Below are positions 1-10,147 of a stretch of DNA of 26,821 nucleotides, piece by piece. How positions within the stretch are numbered: the stretch's first letter is position 1; every line of letters starts with the position of its first letter. A model generated the notes under the pieces. That model did no database searches, was not told the DNA's origin, and was given only the letters and a program-made list of their open reading frames with translations. The position numbers and the translations under genes were made by a program. This DNA is from Gnetum montanum (Eukaryota > Streptophyta > Gnetopsida > Gnetales > Gnetaceae): contig MNCI01005009.1 in assembly GCA_015680685.1 (NCBI GenBank), forward strand, positions 253,971 through 280,791, written 5' to 3'.

Positions 1-865
1 TGTTCTTGCTCTATCTTAACATGAGATGGACCTGGTAAAGCTTTAAATTAAGCAAAATCTTGCATAGGAATCATAATTCTTTCTTCTCTTTTTTGAATCG
101 CAATATTTTATTCAAGATTCAAGTTCAACTATTTTTCTAACTATATAGCTTCAGTAAAGTATTCATTTAATGTAGTTAAGTTTGGAGTTCTCCTTAACCA
201 AATTGAAATGTTGTGGTTGACAGCCTTAAGATAAGTTTCTTTAAGCATTTATTCTAATGGCCTATATTTTCTTTGAAAAAGTCCACAAATTCATTGAAAC
301 TTGATGTTAAAATCTCTAATTGACTCTTCAACTCCTTGCTTAGCTTGTATTAGCCCACAGTATAGTTTTTTTTGATCTAATTGATTACCAAAATGGGCTA
401 AGAAAAGATTCTTCATGTCATCCCAACTTGTAATACTATTGATACAAACAACCTACATGCTTGATATTGATGTTGAATATTTGCATGAGCTAAACCTAAC
501 TCAAACATGTGAATATATTCTTTAGCTAAATAAGCTTTTCTAGGAATGAAAGGCTCAGGCAAATATTCGTAAACTACCTTAGGAATATCATTGTAATTTT
601 GAAATCCTAATGGTGTAACTCCTTGCCAAGGATTTGCCATCCTATTCCTTTGAAATGTTGAACTCTTAGAATTTCTAGATCTTCTCTTACGAATTGATAA
701 ACTAGATATAATGGGTGATCGTTTTGATCTTTTAGTTTTCACTCCACTACTTGTTCCCAATTCAAAAACTTTCTTTTGTTCTTCTTCTGATGAAGAATCA
801 GTCTTAGAATCTAGAATATCTTTTGAAACTTTCAAATCTTCCAAACTATCAATCTTCTTGGTCAT
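1..865 (-). pseudogene. Gag of left-end LTR retrotransposon, broken and truncated by window edge
   Basis: The frame opens at the ATG at 865-863 and stays open for 150 codons (to 413). The N-terminal part is acidic and serine-rich, followed by a strongly basic Arg/Ser/Lys block (about residues 43-75) and then NPWQGVTPLGFQNYNDIP. At about 425 the coding signal moves to another frame, where SWDDMKNLFLAHFGNQ begins a retrotransposon capsid core (Retrotrans_gag type: W, then a spaced F and an ES-R-F stretch) that reads on, with several stops, to position 1. A frameshift therefore separates the N-terminal domain from the capsid domain. The same protein, in the opposite orientation, begins at 26513. 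It would package element RNA into cytoplasmic particles. The rest of the element lies outside the window. Gag identity is fairly sure. The lineage within LTR elements is not. Confidence 0.82.
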
Positions 866-960
866 GAACTAAAAATAGTATTTCTTAAGCCTTTATAGTA
901 ACAAAGAATTGTTGATGTGCTAAAATTATAAGGCATATGAACCTAGAGGCTAAATTTTTA

Positions 961-978
961 ACCTTCCTTCTAGTGCCA
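961..978 (-). other. Primer-binding-like site of left copy
   Basis: The minus strand reads TGGCACTAGAAGGAAGGT, starting with the TGG expected opposite a tRNA CCA end. It lies 7 bases downstream of a plausible LTR terminus (CCAACA). The right-end copy has the near-identical TGGCACTAGAAGGAGGGC at the same place. I cannot assign the primer tRNA from memory. Confidence 0.6.
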
Positions 979-1731
979 AAAGAACTGTTGGCGACCGTTT
1001 AGGATGCGACCACCAACAAGTGTCCTCGAACAGGATTTGCCTATTGGTCCCTGGCAAAACCAAGGCCCAGATACCTCCAAATAAACTTAGTAGTTAATGT
1101 GAGTATGTGTGTTTGCTGTTGCAGCGTGCGGTTGTGAAAAATGAAATGATTGCGTTATGTGTGAACTATAGATTACTTATCTTAAATAGATTCAGCCAAC
1201 TTTGCCAAGTAATGTGAGTTGTTGAGTTCTTATTTTGTTCAATTGCCTAGTCTACGTGGTCCTTATAATACCTACTTATAACAAATAAAATTTTGCAAAA
1301 ACATTTGAGCACAATTCTACAAATCTACTTCTAATTTTCCCCAGAGAAAGAGATAGTTCCACAAGAAAACTAGAAATAGAGCAAGATTCGATGGAAATAG
1401 ACAGAAAAGAAAAGTAGATTTGTGTAGACCTCAAATATTTAAAAAAGGTAAAATGACACGAGTAAACACTTCGCAATAAAGCTATCCCAAATTCAATATC
1501 TACGAATTGTTCAAACTTCCAAGGCTCAAATAAGTAATTTCTTCAAGACAATCCTACTATGATACCAAAAATTGTTGTGTAAACTATCATGTACGAGACT
1601 CCATTTTGGCTAGATAATGGATGTCAACAATTTCATTCAACAAAACCTTCAAAAGACTTGACAATTTCTGATTGAAATGCCATGGAGATTCACTTTAGAG
1701 ATAAAAAGAAGCTATTCTGGTCCCATCAAAA

Positions 1732-1732
1732 N
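1732..1732. other. Single N, apparent assembly join inside LTR
   Basis: The flanks line up with the right-copy LTR at 25500 and 25638. The right copy carries 137 bases (25501-25637) that are missing here, so the N probably stands for lost LTR sequence rather than one unknown base. Confidence 0.75.
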
Positions 1733-2140
1733 AGGCTTTTAAACACAAGCGCTTCTATGGAAAAATTTTAACAGAAATTTTCTATCGGGCAACAAGAGCA
1801 ATAAGAGCAACCTAAAAATCCCAAAATTACTTTTCAAGGATGATATTATCTAAACCACTAGCTAAACAATTTAAACAAAATAAAAATAAAACATAACTCA
1901 CAAAACCATGACAAAGAGGCTGAAATATTTATTTAGCAAGCCATCAAGCAATCGTTCACAATTTCTTCTTATAAGCTCTTCCCAGAATCCAAAGTGTGTC
2001 TCCAAGTGAAAGCCCAAGTGCTAGCTAATAGCCTTCCAAAGTGTAGTATCAAGTCTTCTCCCAAAAGTAGGATGTCTTAAGTGTCTTCTTTCTTTCTTTT
2101 TCCCTCTCCCCCTCCTCCTTTTAAGACACCAATGTCTTCT

Positions 2141-2147
2141 TTTTATA
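2141..2147 (-). promoter_or_regulatory. LTR TATA box (left copy)
   Basis: The minus strand reads CCTATAAAAAGAAG, aligned with ACTATAAAAGGGC of the right copy. A C-rich pyrimidine run (2101-2120, plus strand) lies just downstream in transcript order. It would drive leftward transcription. Confidence 0.6.
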
Positions 2148-2299
2148 GGGTTAAAAGGTGGTTACATACTTAAAAATATCTTGGGTGGTTGTAACCATCA
2201 TATAGATAAAAAATCTACAGCTAACAAGTGTCTAGTTCATGTATGATATTGGGTAAATATCCCATGAATTTTTGTCTTTGAATATATTTTTATATAGAG

Positions 2300-3800
2300 G
2301 TATCCAATATTTACATCCAATGTTTATCTCTGTTAAGTTGAGGCTTTAGAAATGTTTCATTTTTACACAAGAAACTCCTATGTCTTAGTGAGGAAACTAG
2401 ATCATCAAAAATGAATAAAATTGAATATAAAATTGGTTCAGGGGATGGCCGATGAAAGAAAATATACTTTTCAAAAGTGAAGGCCTTAAATAATTTTTCA
2501 AAGTTAACCGAGATATCGTGGACAGTTAAACTAGCTGCTCGATAGCTTTTCCTGCACATAGCTCATCTCCACAGCTTATGATCTGCCAAAATTGTCTCGC
2601 CCAGTGAACCTCCTGAAAATACGATGGTAGTTGGAACCACTTCTACGCACAGTTCAGTAGCAGTTACCATCTCTTCCAAGTCGGCAGTGAAATGGCTTGG
2701 AACTGCAAATCCTCGGTGATGATGACCTGCTTCTATACGTAGGCCACGTTTGAGTATGGTGCATTAAGTCCCAATGGTGTGGGTGTGTCTGTGGTGACCA
2801 CCTGTCTCCAGCAAAGAAACTGGACACCTTCCTTGTCCTTGAGAACGCTCAGTATTTTCTGCCGATAATCGCCCATCACCGCAGGCACAGGTGTAGGCAC
2901 GGTAGAGAAGAAAAGAAAAATTTGGACCTTTGGCTTGGTTTCCTATGCTGTTGATCCGCACAGCATGGCTACCAATGCGGTACTTAGGGCACTGAAACAC
3001 CAGCAACATAGCAAGCATGGCAATGTTTGCGGCATCCATGATGTTTCTGCCATGTACAGTTGAAGAAATGATGCCCTATCTGTTACCGAGTGTTGTGTTC
3101 ACCGCCTGCGTTTTAGCCCTATTTCGTTTATTTTGCTGTAACATGTTACTTCAAAAAAAAATATTAAACCGCTTACTGTTACATGCCCTGGCCATGAAAT
3201 TAGGCTTACTATGAAAATAGAAAAATGGAACCTTGCGCGGCAAGCATTTGACGAAATTCCAAAGCAGAATATGAGGTTATCCCTGGCAGTTGTTAACATT
3301 TTTTTTATCGGCAAGCATAGCTTTTATAATTTCATTGTTTTAGTTGTCGTATTGGTGAGAACCACAACGTCGCTTTGAGAGTAAGTGTACCATCTTTCCA
3401 GCTTCCAGGAAACGTTTTTCCTATGCCTGAACTATGCCACATTATATCACAAGATGCATCTCTGTTACTAAAATTATTTGGCATGGTACACTGCTTCTTC
3501 TTGCTACGGGATCAAATATCGGTATCTCTATTTATTGATTTCAATTTGAATCTGTCCTGGCCTGCATGAAAAGCAGGAGTGACCCCATTCTTCGTTAATT
3601 TTTATTCATGAATATGCTTGTGTAACCAATTTCCACATCCACCACCACTGCTAAACCATCTCTGAATCCATAACTGGTTGAATTAAACCCTTTCCCAATA
3701 AGCATTGCGTAATATGTCGAAATATTAAACTCTTTGGCCAATGTATAAGGTTAAAAATGAAATATGTATTTCATCACCGTATAACTCATATGAATCTTTA
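2300..3800. other. GC-richer unassigned segment between LTR and foldback
   Basis: This stretch is visibly richer in G and C (especially 2560-3300) than the AT-rich sequence around it, and it lacks LTR similarity. Short open frames exist on both strands: 2764-3039 minus (91 codons), 3017-3214 plus and 3375-3569 plus. On the minus strand, around 3600-3750, a frame reads GKGFNSTSYGFRDGLAVVVD, which looks protein-like. None of these could be matched to a family with any certainty. It may be host single-copy sequence or a decayed gene captured between repeats. I make no functional claim. Confidence 0.3.
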
Positions 3801-3927
3801 TAGATATTTTATTTTATTTTTATTCTCTTTTCCTTCTATTAAAATAGACTGAAACTCCTACTCCATGAAATGGCTTAAAATGTGCCAACAATAAGCATAA
3901 CCAGTTTTGTGTGTAAACATGCCTGCT

Positions 3928-3996
3928 CTTGGTAATCCTAGTAGCATTATTACTTAGTTCATCTAGTAGCATAGTGCTTGGTAATCCCAGTAGTGG
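3928..3996 (+). repeat. Two tandem copies of a CTTGGTAATCC motif
   Basis: CTTGGTAATCCTAGTAG occurs at 3928-3944 and GCTTGGTAATCCCAGTAGTGG at 3976-3996. The second can pair with TGGGATTACCAAGC at 4027-4040, forming a local hairpin with about 20 paired bases around a ~40-base loop. The same motif recurs in the right flank of the foldback and in the LTRs of the nested element. Confidence 0.7.
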
Positions 3997-4026
3997 ATAT
4001 GTGGGTTTAGGACATGTATGACAAGT

Positions 4027-4674
4027 TGGGATTACCAAGCACTATGCCACTGGGTGTCTTCTAGTTTAGTGACTACTATATAGGCTAGTTTTTGCTCACA
4101 CACTTGTTCCTTATCTTTGTTGTGGATTGTATTAATATTTTGAATTTCCAATCCATAACTGCATCCTTTTCACAACTGCACCCTTTGCTATTAGTGATGC
4201 ATGGATTCTTCTTTTCTCTCTTCAAAATGCTAGATGCATCGCTTCTATTAGGTGTTGAAGTAATGACGGATGTTGGCCTTTGCATAGGATTAGAGGACAT
4301 TAGTTGTGAAAGAAAGGGTGTTGCACTTGATTAGCATTGTGCTAGTTCCTATGTTGCTATTGGTGACATATGGTGAAGGGAAGTATGAGAATCAAGTGCA
4401 ACACCCTTCCTTTCACAACCAATGTCTTCTAATCCTATGTAAAGGCCAACATCCGTCACTCCAGCATCTAACAGAAGTGATGAATCTAGCATTATGGAGA
4501 GACAAAAGAAGAATCCATGCATCACTAATAGTAAAGGATGTAGTTGTGGATTGAAAATTCAAAATATTAATACAACCCACAACAAAGCTAAGGAACAAGT
4601 GTGTGATCAAAAACTAGCCTACATAGCAGCCACTAAACCAGAATACACCCAATGACATAGCACTTGGTAATCCT
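4027..4674. repeat. Large foldback: inverted arms 4027-4330 and 4392-4674 with a 61-base loop
   Basis: The reverse complement of 4392-4674 matches 4027-4330 nearly end to end. Landmarks are GGGTGTTGCACTTGA closing the left arm at 4330 against TCAAGTGCAACACCC opening the right arm at 4392, ATTAATATTTTGAATTT in both, GATGCATGGATTCTTCTTTT in both, and GGATTACCAAGC / GCACTTGGTAATCC at the outer ends. The left arm is about 20 bases longer, mostly from one extra block near 4165-4190. The central 61 bases are unique. No transposase frame is present; the short open frames here are mirror images produced by the arms. Possible readings are a foldback or MITE-like non-autonomous element, or an inverted duplication. 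A transcript would form a very long hairpin. Confidence 0.85.
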
Positions 4675-4718
4675 AGTAGTGGATACATGGGTTCAGGACA
4701 TGTATGGTAAGCTGGGAA
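4658..4718 (+). repeat. Direct repeat flanking the foldback (partner at 3968-4029)
   Basis: CTTGGTAATCCTAGTAGTGG and the following 40 bases, including GGACATGTATG and ending in GCTGGGA, repeat 3975-4029 in the same orientation with about ten differences. The foldback arms are thus inverted while their flanks are direct, which an ordinary terminal inverted repeat element would not show. Confidence 0.75.
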
Positions 4719-5160
4719 TGGACACTCATCACCCATAGGCTAGTTTAGGATTTATGTTTATGTTGTTAATTAGATTAAGTAATTGATTTTTTTATTATTG
4801 TTAGGAGAAACATAAGGCCAAAAAAACATTAATTATCATATGCCTCACTATGGACTAAACCATATGTGACAAAGCTACCAGTAGTCTAAGTGGGAAGACA
4901 ATGAATTGCAATCAAGGCATAACGATCTAGATGCCACATCTAGTCCCATCCATGAAATTTGACCAGATCATGCGCAAATGCTTGTGATTCGTATGGTTGC
5001 GTGTAGGGGGTACCTCACTACTCATCATTATTGTTGCGATGTTAGGATTACCTAATATGAACACAAAAACTATTGTGATTACCACTTGATCTAATAATAA
5101 CACCAAGGACATATGGTTGGAGAAAGATTATAGAGATAGAGAGAAGTAGTATGAGCTTCA
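4719..5160. other. AT-rich, no gene recognised
   Basis: I saw only short shadow frames and no repeat structure. Confidence 0.4.
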
Positions 5161-5640
5161 TCAATATTAGAAACCATTTACTTCAAGATAGAAACCTATC
5201 ACATCTTCCCCACTAAGTGCCTAAATAGGATATCAACCTATGCGACCAAGGTGAGTTTTATACTTATTGAAAAGTACCCAGCCAACATGGCCTATCTCTT
5301 TTTCTTAGAGATTCAATATTTTATTTCTTACTACCACTAAGGTGGCCTTCAGTATAAGACTATCATAGGATTCTTTTTGGTGACCATTAAAAGACATGAA
5401 TATCACATCCACACTATCTTCTATGGTAGCTTTGATTCTAGCTACCAATTCTACATTGGAACATTAGGTATTATAGCTGGGTAGAAGCTAATAGAACTAT
5501 GCATTCAAGTATTGTAATTTAAAATAGAAACATATATCAAGGCTTAGGTTAGATACTATGAGATTGATTCTCATAATTTTAGACATATGCTTCCTTAAAG
5601 ATGCAAGCATTACTTATTCTTTTATGTTTTAAGCACATAT
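5161..5640 (+). pseudogene. Decayed coding stretch, unknown family (part A)
   Basis: Reading in the frame of position 5161 gives about 155 protein-like codons interrupted by five stops (three TAA, two TAG), all explicable as CAA or CAG mutated by C to T. Recognisable runs include KVSFILIEKYPANMAYLFFL, GFFLVTIKRHEYHIHTIFYG and SSYQFYIGTLGIIAG. The content is rich in aromatic and aliphatic residues. I do not recognise the family. The frame breaks down beyond ~5650, and a second frame carries the coding signal from 5808, so parts A and B may be one gene separated by a frameshift. It may be an extra reading frame of an old retroelement or a host gene remnant. Confidence 0.5.
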
Positions 5641-5807
5641 TTTTGGTGAATTTGAACATGTTCTTGTTTTCTATACATTTGAAACATATCTTATGTCAGA
5701 AAAACACATATCTTTAGTGCATAGTGAAATTGAGACCTAAAAAATGAGAGATTCAAGTAAGTATTATTTAAGAAACATCATAGATAATAGGTAGGCATCA
5801 GAAGAGG

Positions 5808-6476
5808 ATGAATAAGAAGAAAATTAGGGAAACCAAGGTTCGCATCAAGGTTGCTTTATGACAAGCTATTGATGCTATCTAGAAAGGAGTTTCTTATGAA
5901 ATCAAAACAATATACTAGGAAAAATTCAAAATGAAGGACTTATGAATAGAGAAATTGACATATTACATAAGTCTCACTAACCTTAGATATGCTAATCTTA
6001 CCCTGTTGATAGATGGTTATCCAAAAAATAAAGTACAGAAATAAGCTAGAATAATACTCAATTTATTTAATCATAAGAGCAAGCTACACAATGAGATGAA
6101 GAGGAAGTTGCAAGTAGCATAGATACAACTAGAGATACTCTAAACCAAATACATTAGGAAACATGATGTCATTAAGGATCTATCAAAGAGATTGGATGAG
6201 TACTATGAGTTGAAAGAAAAAGTTTGGAAATTTGATGGCAAGAAAAAATTATTTGTTACCTAGCTTGTATAAGCTAATAAAATGTTTTCTAATTTATCAT
6301 GTTCATGGAAATTCCCATTATCTATCAACCTAGGCACTCTAGCTTGGACCATTGATGATCCATGGATAGATGTCAAAAAGTACTAGGTGATCCTCAACCA
6401 TTATAGCATGAAGGATCAAGTTACTAATCCATTGTAGGAGTCATCATAACATTAGGAGCTGCACTTCTTAAAATAA
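5808..6476 (+). pseudogene. Decayed coiled-coil-like coding stretch, unknown family (part B)
   Basis: From ATG at 5808 one frame runs 222 codons to TAA at 6474-6476 without an indel. The internal stops are TAG, TAA and two TGA, and every one becomes Gln or Arg if a single C to T change is reversed. The middle (about residues 90-155) is charged and heptad-like, with HNEMKRKLQVA and KDLSKRLDEYYELKEKVW. The tail contains TLAWTIDDPWIDVKKY. The consistent frame and the nature of the stops argue for a real former gene. The overall look resembles the gag-like or accessory coiled-coil proteins of non-autonomous plant LTR elements, but I cannot name the family. A TGTTGAAAATGG sequence 14 bases after the stop could begin an LTR. 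Confidence 0.5.
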
Positions 6477-7491
6477 CATAAAGGCCTATTGTTGAAAATG
6501 GGTTTTCATAACCTATAATTTTGTAATCTTTTTAATATGTATCTAATCCTTTGTCATTTTTTACACTAGTCAAATAAATAATATAACACAACATTCAAGT
6601 TAGTTATTTAGTTAGTTAGTTAATTGAATCACCTCCCTAATTTTGTATTGAACTTTGTTCAAATATTGTTTAATATTAGGAAGATTTTTCAATTAATTGT
6701 GAGGATATGATGAATTATTTAGAGAATGTCATAGTTTCGATGCCACATAATTTCATATAATGTAAGTTGGGCTAGTAAAGTCTCTAAATACCACCTACCA
6801 ACTATATTGAATATATGTTTTGGGTACCATGGTGGTCAAACTCTTGTAATTTTTTCTATAATATTTAAAAGCTATTAATGAGTCCTCATAGCATGGATTT
6901 GAGTTAAATATAGGGAGTATTATTTGAGTGGATTGCACTTAGAAACCGTTCATGAATGATAATAAGATTGATATTTATTCCTACTCACTACAACACTCTA
7001 ACATAGCCTAAATTTACATTTAATGAATTTTACTTATATGTAAAATTTCTTAATCTATATTACACTACACACTTAATTAATAATTTATATTTCATTGCAG
7101 ATTAATTACACAACATTGGCAAAAGTTCAAAATGTATATGACAAGTTAGGAATATATGCTCATTGCATATGCTAGACTAGATTTACTTCTTACACTTAGC
7201 TTAGGTTAGGTTAGAGTTTAGCACGAATATATAAAGTATTTAACATTTGAAAGAAGACTACACTTCAGCAAATGAAATTATTGAAAGATCTAAATTTTAG
7301 ATGGAAACTTGCTAAATTTCAAATTAGGTAAAATCCTTTTTTCTCTTATGGTATTTTATTTAAGTTAAAATGCAAATCAAATAATAAAGATATTTCCAAA
7401 GTCCTAGATGAGATAAATAGACCCTTTTCTATTACACATTTGTGAAATAAGGGAAAAAGTTACTAAGTCTAGGTGACCAATTTACAAAAAT
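6477..7491. other. AT-rich non-coding; possible LTR-like start at 6490
   Basis: This contains a short AGTT-type simple repeat (about 6598-6626) and a TGTTGAAAATGG start at 6490 directly after a decayed reading frame, as a 3' LTR would. I found no second copy in the window, so an LTR cannot be established. Confidence 0.25.
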
Positions 7492-8314
7492 ATGGAAATT
7501 AGAATGAGGAAGAAAAAATTAGTTTCTAAAATATTAGCATTGAAAGAGTGAAGCACTTTTAAAATAGGAAAAATAGGAAGAGTAAAAATCCTTGTAAACT
7601 AGTGGCCAAGGAAGCTCAAAGAAAAATTGAAAGGTTTAAAGGTCTTCACATATATTGGATAACATATTAAAGAATGAACCAAGAAAATAAAGGGGCTGAA
7701 AATATCTAGAACATTGAAGAATAAACTAGGAAGAAAGAAAGTAGTAGACAAGAAAAGAGTAAACATAATCACAAAAATATTTCTTTAAGATGAAATAGAG
7801 TTTGTGGAGAAGATAACTAAATTTTTGTCCTTTCCATATTAAAAATCTTATTATTGACAAGGGAAAGAAGTGGAAAGGTAATAAGAAAATCTAGCTATTA
7901 TTATTTAAGGATCGAAGAGATGAAATGAGCAAGAATACATAATATTAAAGAAGCCAATGTGACATGAATCCCCAAGCTGAAACAATGATGAAAAATGAAT
8001 ATATATAAAAATATGTATAAAGTATGTATCATATGATCCAAAAGATAAAGAATGTTAAAGTGGCTTAAAAATTAGAAGAGATAGTCCAATGAAAGAATGA
8101 GAAAGTTAATCTAATTCAAATTGAGAAAGACAAACCAATAAATAAGTCTCAAGTCCTATGAAAGGAAAATAAAGAATTGAAAATAGAAGTCCAAGAACTA
8201 AGAAATCAAATTAAAAGAAAAGTAGGAAGATGGATCAAAATCAACAATATGATGGAAGAAATAAAGCTACAAATGCAACAATGTTGAGGAAAACAAAAGA
8301 AAATAAAAGGTTAA
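7492..8314 (+). pseudogene. Decayed basic/coiled-coil coding stretch, unknown family (part C)
   Basis: ATG at 7492 starts a frame carrying coding signal to TGA at 7978-7980, with KITKFLSFPY and a Lys-rich start (MEIRMRKKKLVSKILALKE). The signal then shifts by one base and continues from 7973 to TAA at 8312-8314 with ENKELKIEVQELRNQIKRK, a typical heptad coiled coil. Internal stops are TAA, TAG and TGA, mostly convertible to Gln or Arg by reversing one C to T. It lies on the same strand as parts A and B and is followed 640 bases later by a polypurine tract at 8955. I infer an old, uncharacterised LTR element coding region. The family is unknown. Confidence 0.45.
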
Positions 8315-8954
8315 AAAATACAACCATGTGTAAGTAATGATAAATTCAAACTCACTAAATATTCTTCAAGATAAGAGTAAGTTAAATTTATTACCATTAA
8401 TATTCCTAAAGTAAATGCCCTAGAAATCTTGGCCAATTATGCTAATAGCAAAGATTAACCATGTAATTATTAAAGTGAAAGTGTTTATTCAATAAGTTAA
8501 ATTGTTTGTTTAATTTGTCTATCCTTAGAGTGGTCAAATTTTTATCTTGAAGAAAATCATCACTAATGTTTAAGTTAGTAAGAATAAATGGAGCATAAAT
8601 GCTTATTGTATATTGATGTTTTGTACAAAGATCTATTATAATAGGAAAGTGGTGTTTTCCTATCAAAGAATTTGTATATATGCTTAAAATCTATTAGCCT
8701 CAAACTTCTTTATGAATGAATAGGAAGTATGAGATGGTTCAAATTGCTTATGTTTGATCAACATAAGTTCTCTACTATCACATATTAAATTTGAATGCAA
8801 AGAGTACTTAATAGAATAGTTTTAAATCAAAAAATAAAGAAGAAAAAAAAATAAAAATCTATTTCAAGATTAAAAGTGAGTTTAAAACTTATTATAATAA
8901 AATACTAAAATAGCAATCTTAAAATAAGTATTTTTTTTTACGAAAAATCAATTT
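8315..8954. other. AT-rich stretch between decayed frame and polypurine tract
   Basis: Weak plus-strand coding signal persists to about 8450. The open frame on the minus strand at 8442-8666 is probably fortuitous. Nothing else is recognised. Confidence 0.3.
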
Positions 8955-8965
8955 AAAGGGGGGAA
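8955..8965 (+). other. Candidate polypurine tract
   Basis: AAAGGGGGGAA is immediately followed by TG at 8966, the standard arrangement at the start of a 3' LTR. The surrounding sequence is AT-rich, so a six-G run stands out. No matching 5' LTR is present in the window, so the element would be incomplete or too decayed to pair. Confidence 0.45.
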
Positions 8966-10055
8966 TGCATATATAATTGAAAAAGGTTACAACTATTCAT
9001 TAGGTGCATAAGGACCTAAGTCATGAGAAAATGATGAGGAGATATTTTGTGACATCAAGATGCACACTGTAGTTTGTATGAGGATTGAGCTAAGAAAATG
9101 ATCAAATGTAAGTTACATGGAAGTTAAGGAATCCATAAGAAGCATGATGCTCATAGGTTAACAATGAAGATTAAGGAAGTTCATAATGAGAGAAGACACA
9201 TAAGAAGAAAAAATAGTGCACACATGATAGTGGCAATTTATGCCATATGAACATAGTCCAAAATTAGGTGGAACACTTAAGGAGAATAAATACGAATTAA
9301 GTTTATTCAACAACCATAATTACTAATTGATGAGATAGAAACACCATTCAAGTATGAATCTATATGATTAAAATCAAACTATGAGAGAAATGGAGAAGGT
9401 AAACTCTATTTATGTAGAGAATGTAAAATGGGTATTGACTTATAGAAAAGGACTAAAACCATGATATGAGGAAAATATTTTGAATGACCATAAAATTGTT
9501 TGCACTATATAGGATTACCATGAGTAGTGGAAATCTCATAATTGAGAGATTTAAATAAGAAGATAACATGAAACATAAACTAGATAAGAATGCACACAAA
9601 ACTACAACATCATAGTAAGTCCATAGGAGTTTGAAAAATCTTTTATACTAACTAATGATGTAAGTTTTGAAGAAGTAAGAAAAATGATTCATTCTTACAT
9701 AATATATGAAATTACAATGTAAACTTATGGAAATGTAGTTACAATTTTGATATCTATTAGGAATAATATGTTAGTTCTCTTAATCAAATCAACACCATCA
9801 AATTTACACCCTTGCTGTGATATTAGCTAGATAGTCTACTATAGAAAATTATTATCAAATCTATAATTCCTTTTCCTTAGACATATCTTACCCTTTGGTA
9901 GGTTTGTGATTTGAACCTTTGATATCTTATTTTCTAGCCTATATCTATGCTTTATTAACCCTTTTATTTTGTTTGCCTATGCTTTTATAATTAAAGCTAT
10001 GTGGCTAGTTATGCTTTTTAATGACCTTTTATTTTTAATATATATATTCTAAGAT
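8966..10055. other. AT-rich; possible degraded LTR start, otherwise unassigned
   Basis: If the polypurine tract is real, the first few hundred bases here would be LTR. I see no end boundary, no repeat partner and no open coding frame. Confidence 0.25.
9438..9527 (+). repeat. 90-base sequence exactly duplicated at 10058-10147
   Basis: Every base from ACTTATAGAAAAGG to GATTACCATGAGTAG recurs 620 bases downstream. The second copy sits between two Ns. See the entry for 10057-10147. Confidence 0.9.
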
Positions 10056-10056
10056 N

Positions 10057-10147
10057 AACTTATAGAAAAGGACTAAAACCATGATATGAGGAAAATATTT
10101 TGAATGACCATAAAATTGTTTGCACTATATAGGATTACCATGAGTAG
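10057..10147 (+). repeat. N-bracketed exact copy of 9438-9527, probable assembly artefact
   Basis: The segment is bounded by N at 10056 and N at 10148. Ninety of its 91 bases are identical to 9438-9527. In a region where related repeats differ by 10 per cent or more, perfect identity delimited by gaps points to a short contig placed in a scaffold gap rather than a biological duplication. Confidence 0.8.

Larger units (their letters stand above)
986..2290 (-). repeat. 5' LTR of left-end element (5' boundary approximate)
   Basis: Read on the minus strand, this matches 25000-26386 almost throughout, including GCTAGTGGTTTAGATA, TTCCATAGAAG and AACAATTCGTAG blocks and the stretch around TATTATAAGGACC. 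It ends in CCAACA just before the primer site. The upstream limit is not resolved. Similarity to the right copy can be followed to roughly 2215-2290 (a GACACTTGT-type block, then a GGTTACAACCACCC-type block) and fades beyond. A TATA box at 2141-2147 divides U3 from the transcribed part. An N at 1732 hides sequence that is present in the right copy. Confidence 0.85.

Noticed and set aside
3600-3750. Minus-strand GKGFNSTSYGFRDGLAVVVD run, vaguely like the segment around the PAZ domain of Argonaute proteins
   Set aside because: The similarity rests on a few Gly, Leu and Asp positions. Flanking frames give no Piwi or PAZ motifs, so a family call is not supportable.
4092-4610. Overlapping short open frames on both strands with similar peptides
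   Set aside because: They are reflections of the inverted arms of the foldback and do not indicate genes.
6490-7100. TGTTGAAAATGG start after a decayed reading frame, considered as a 3' LTR
   Set aside because: No purine tract directly precedes it, no partner repeat lies in the window and no end boundary is visible.
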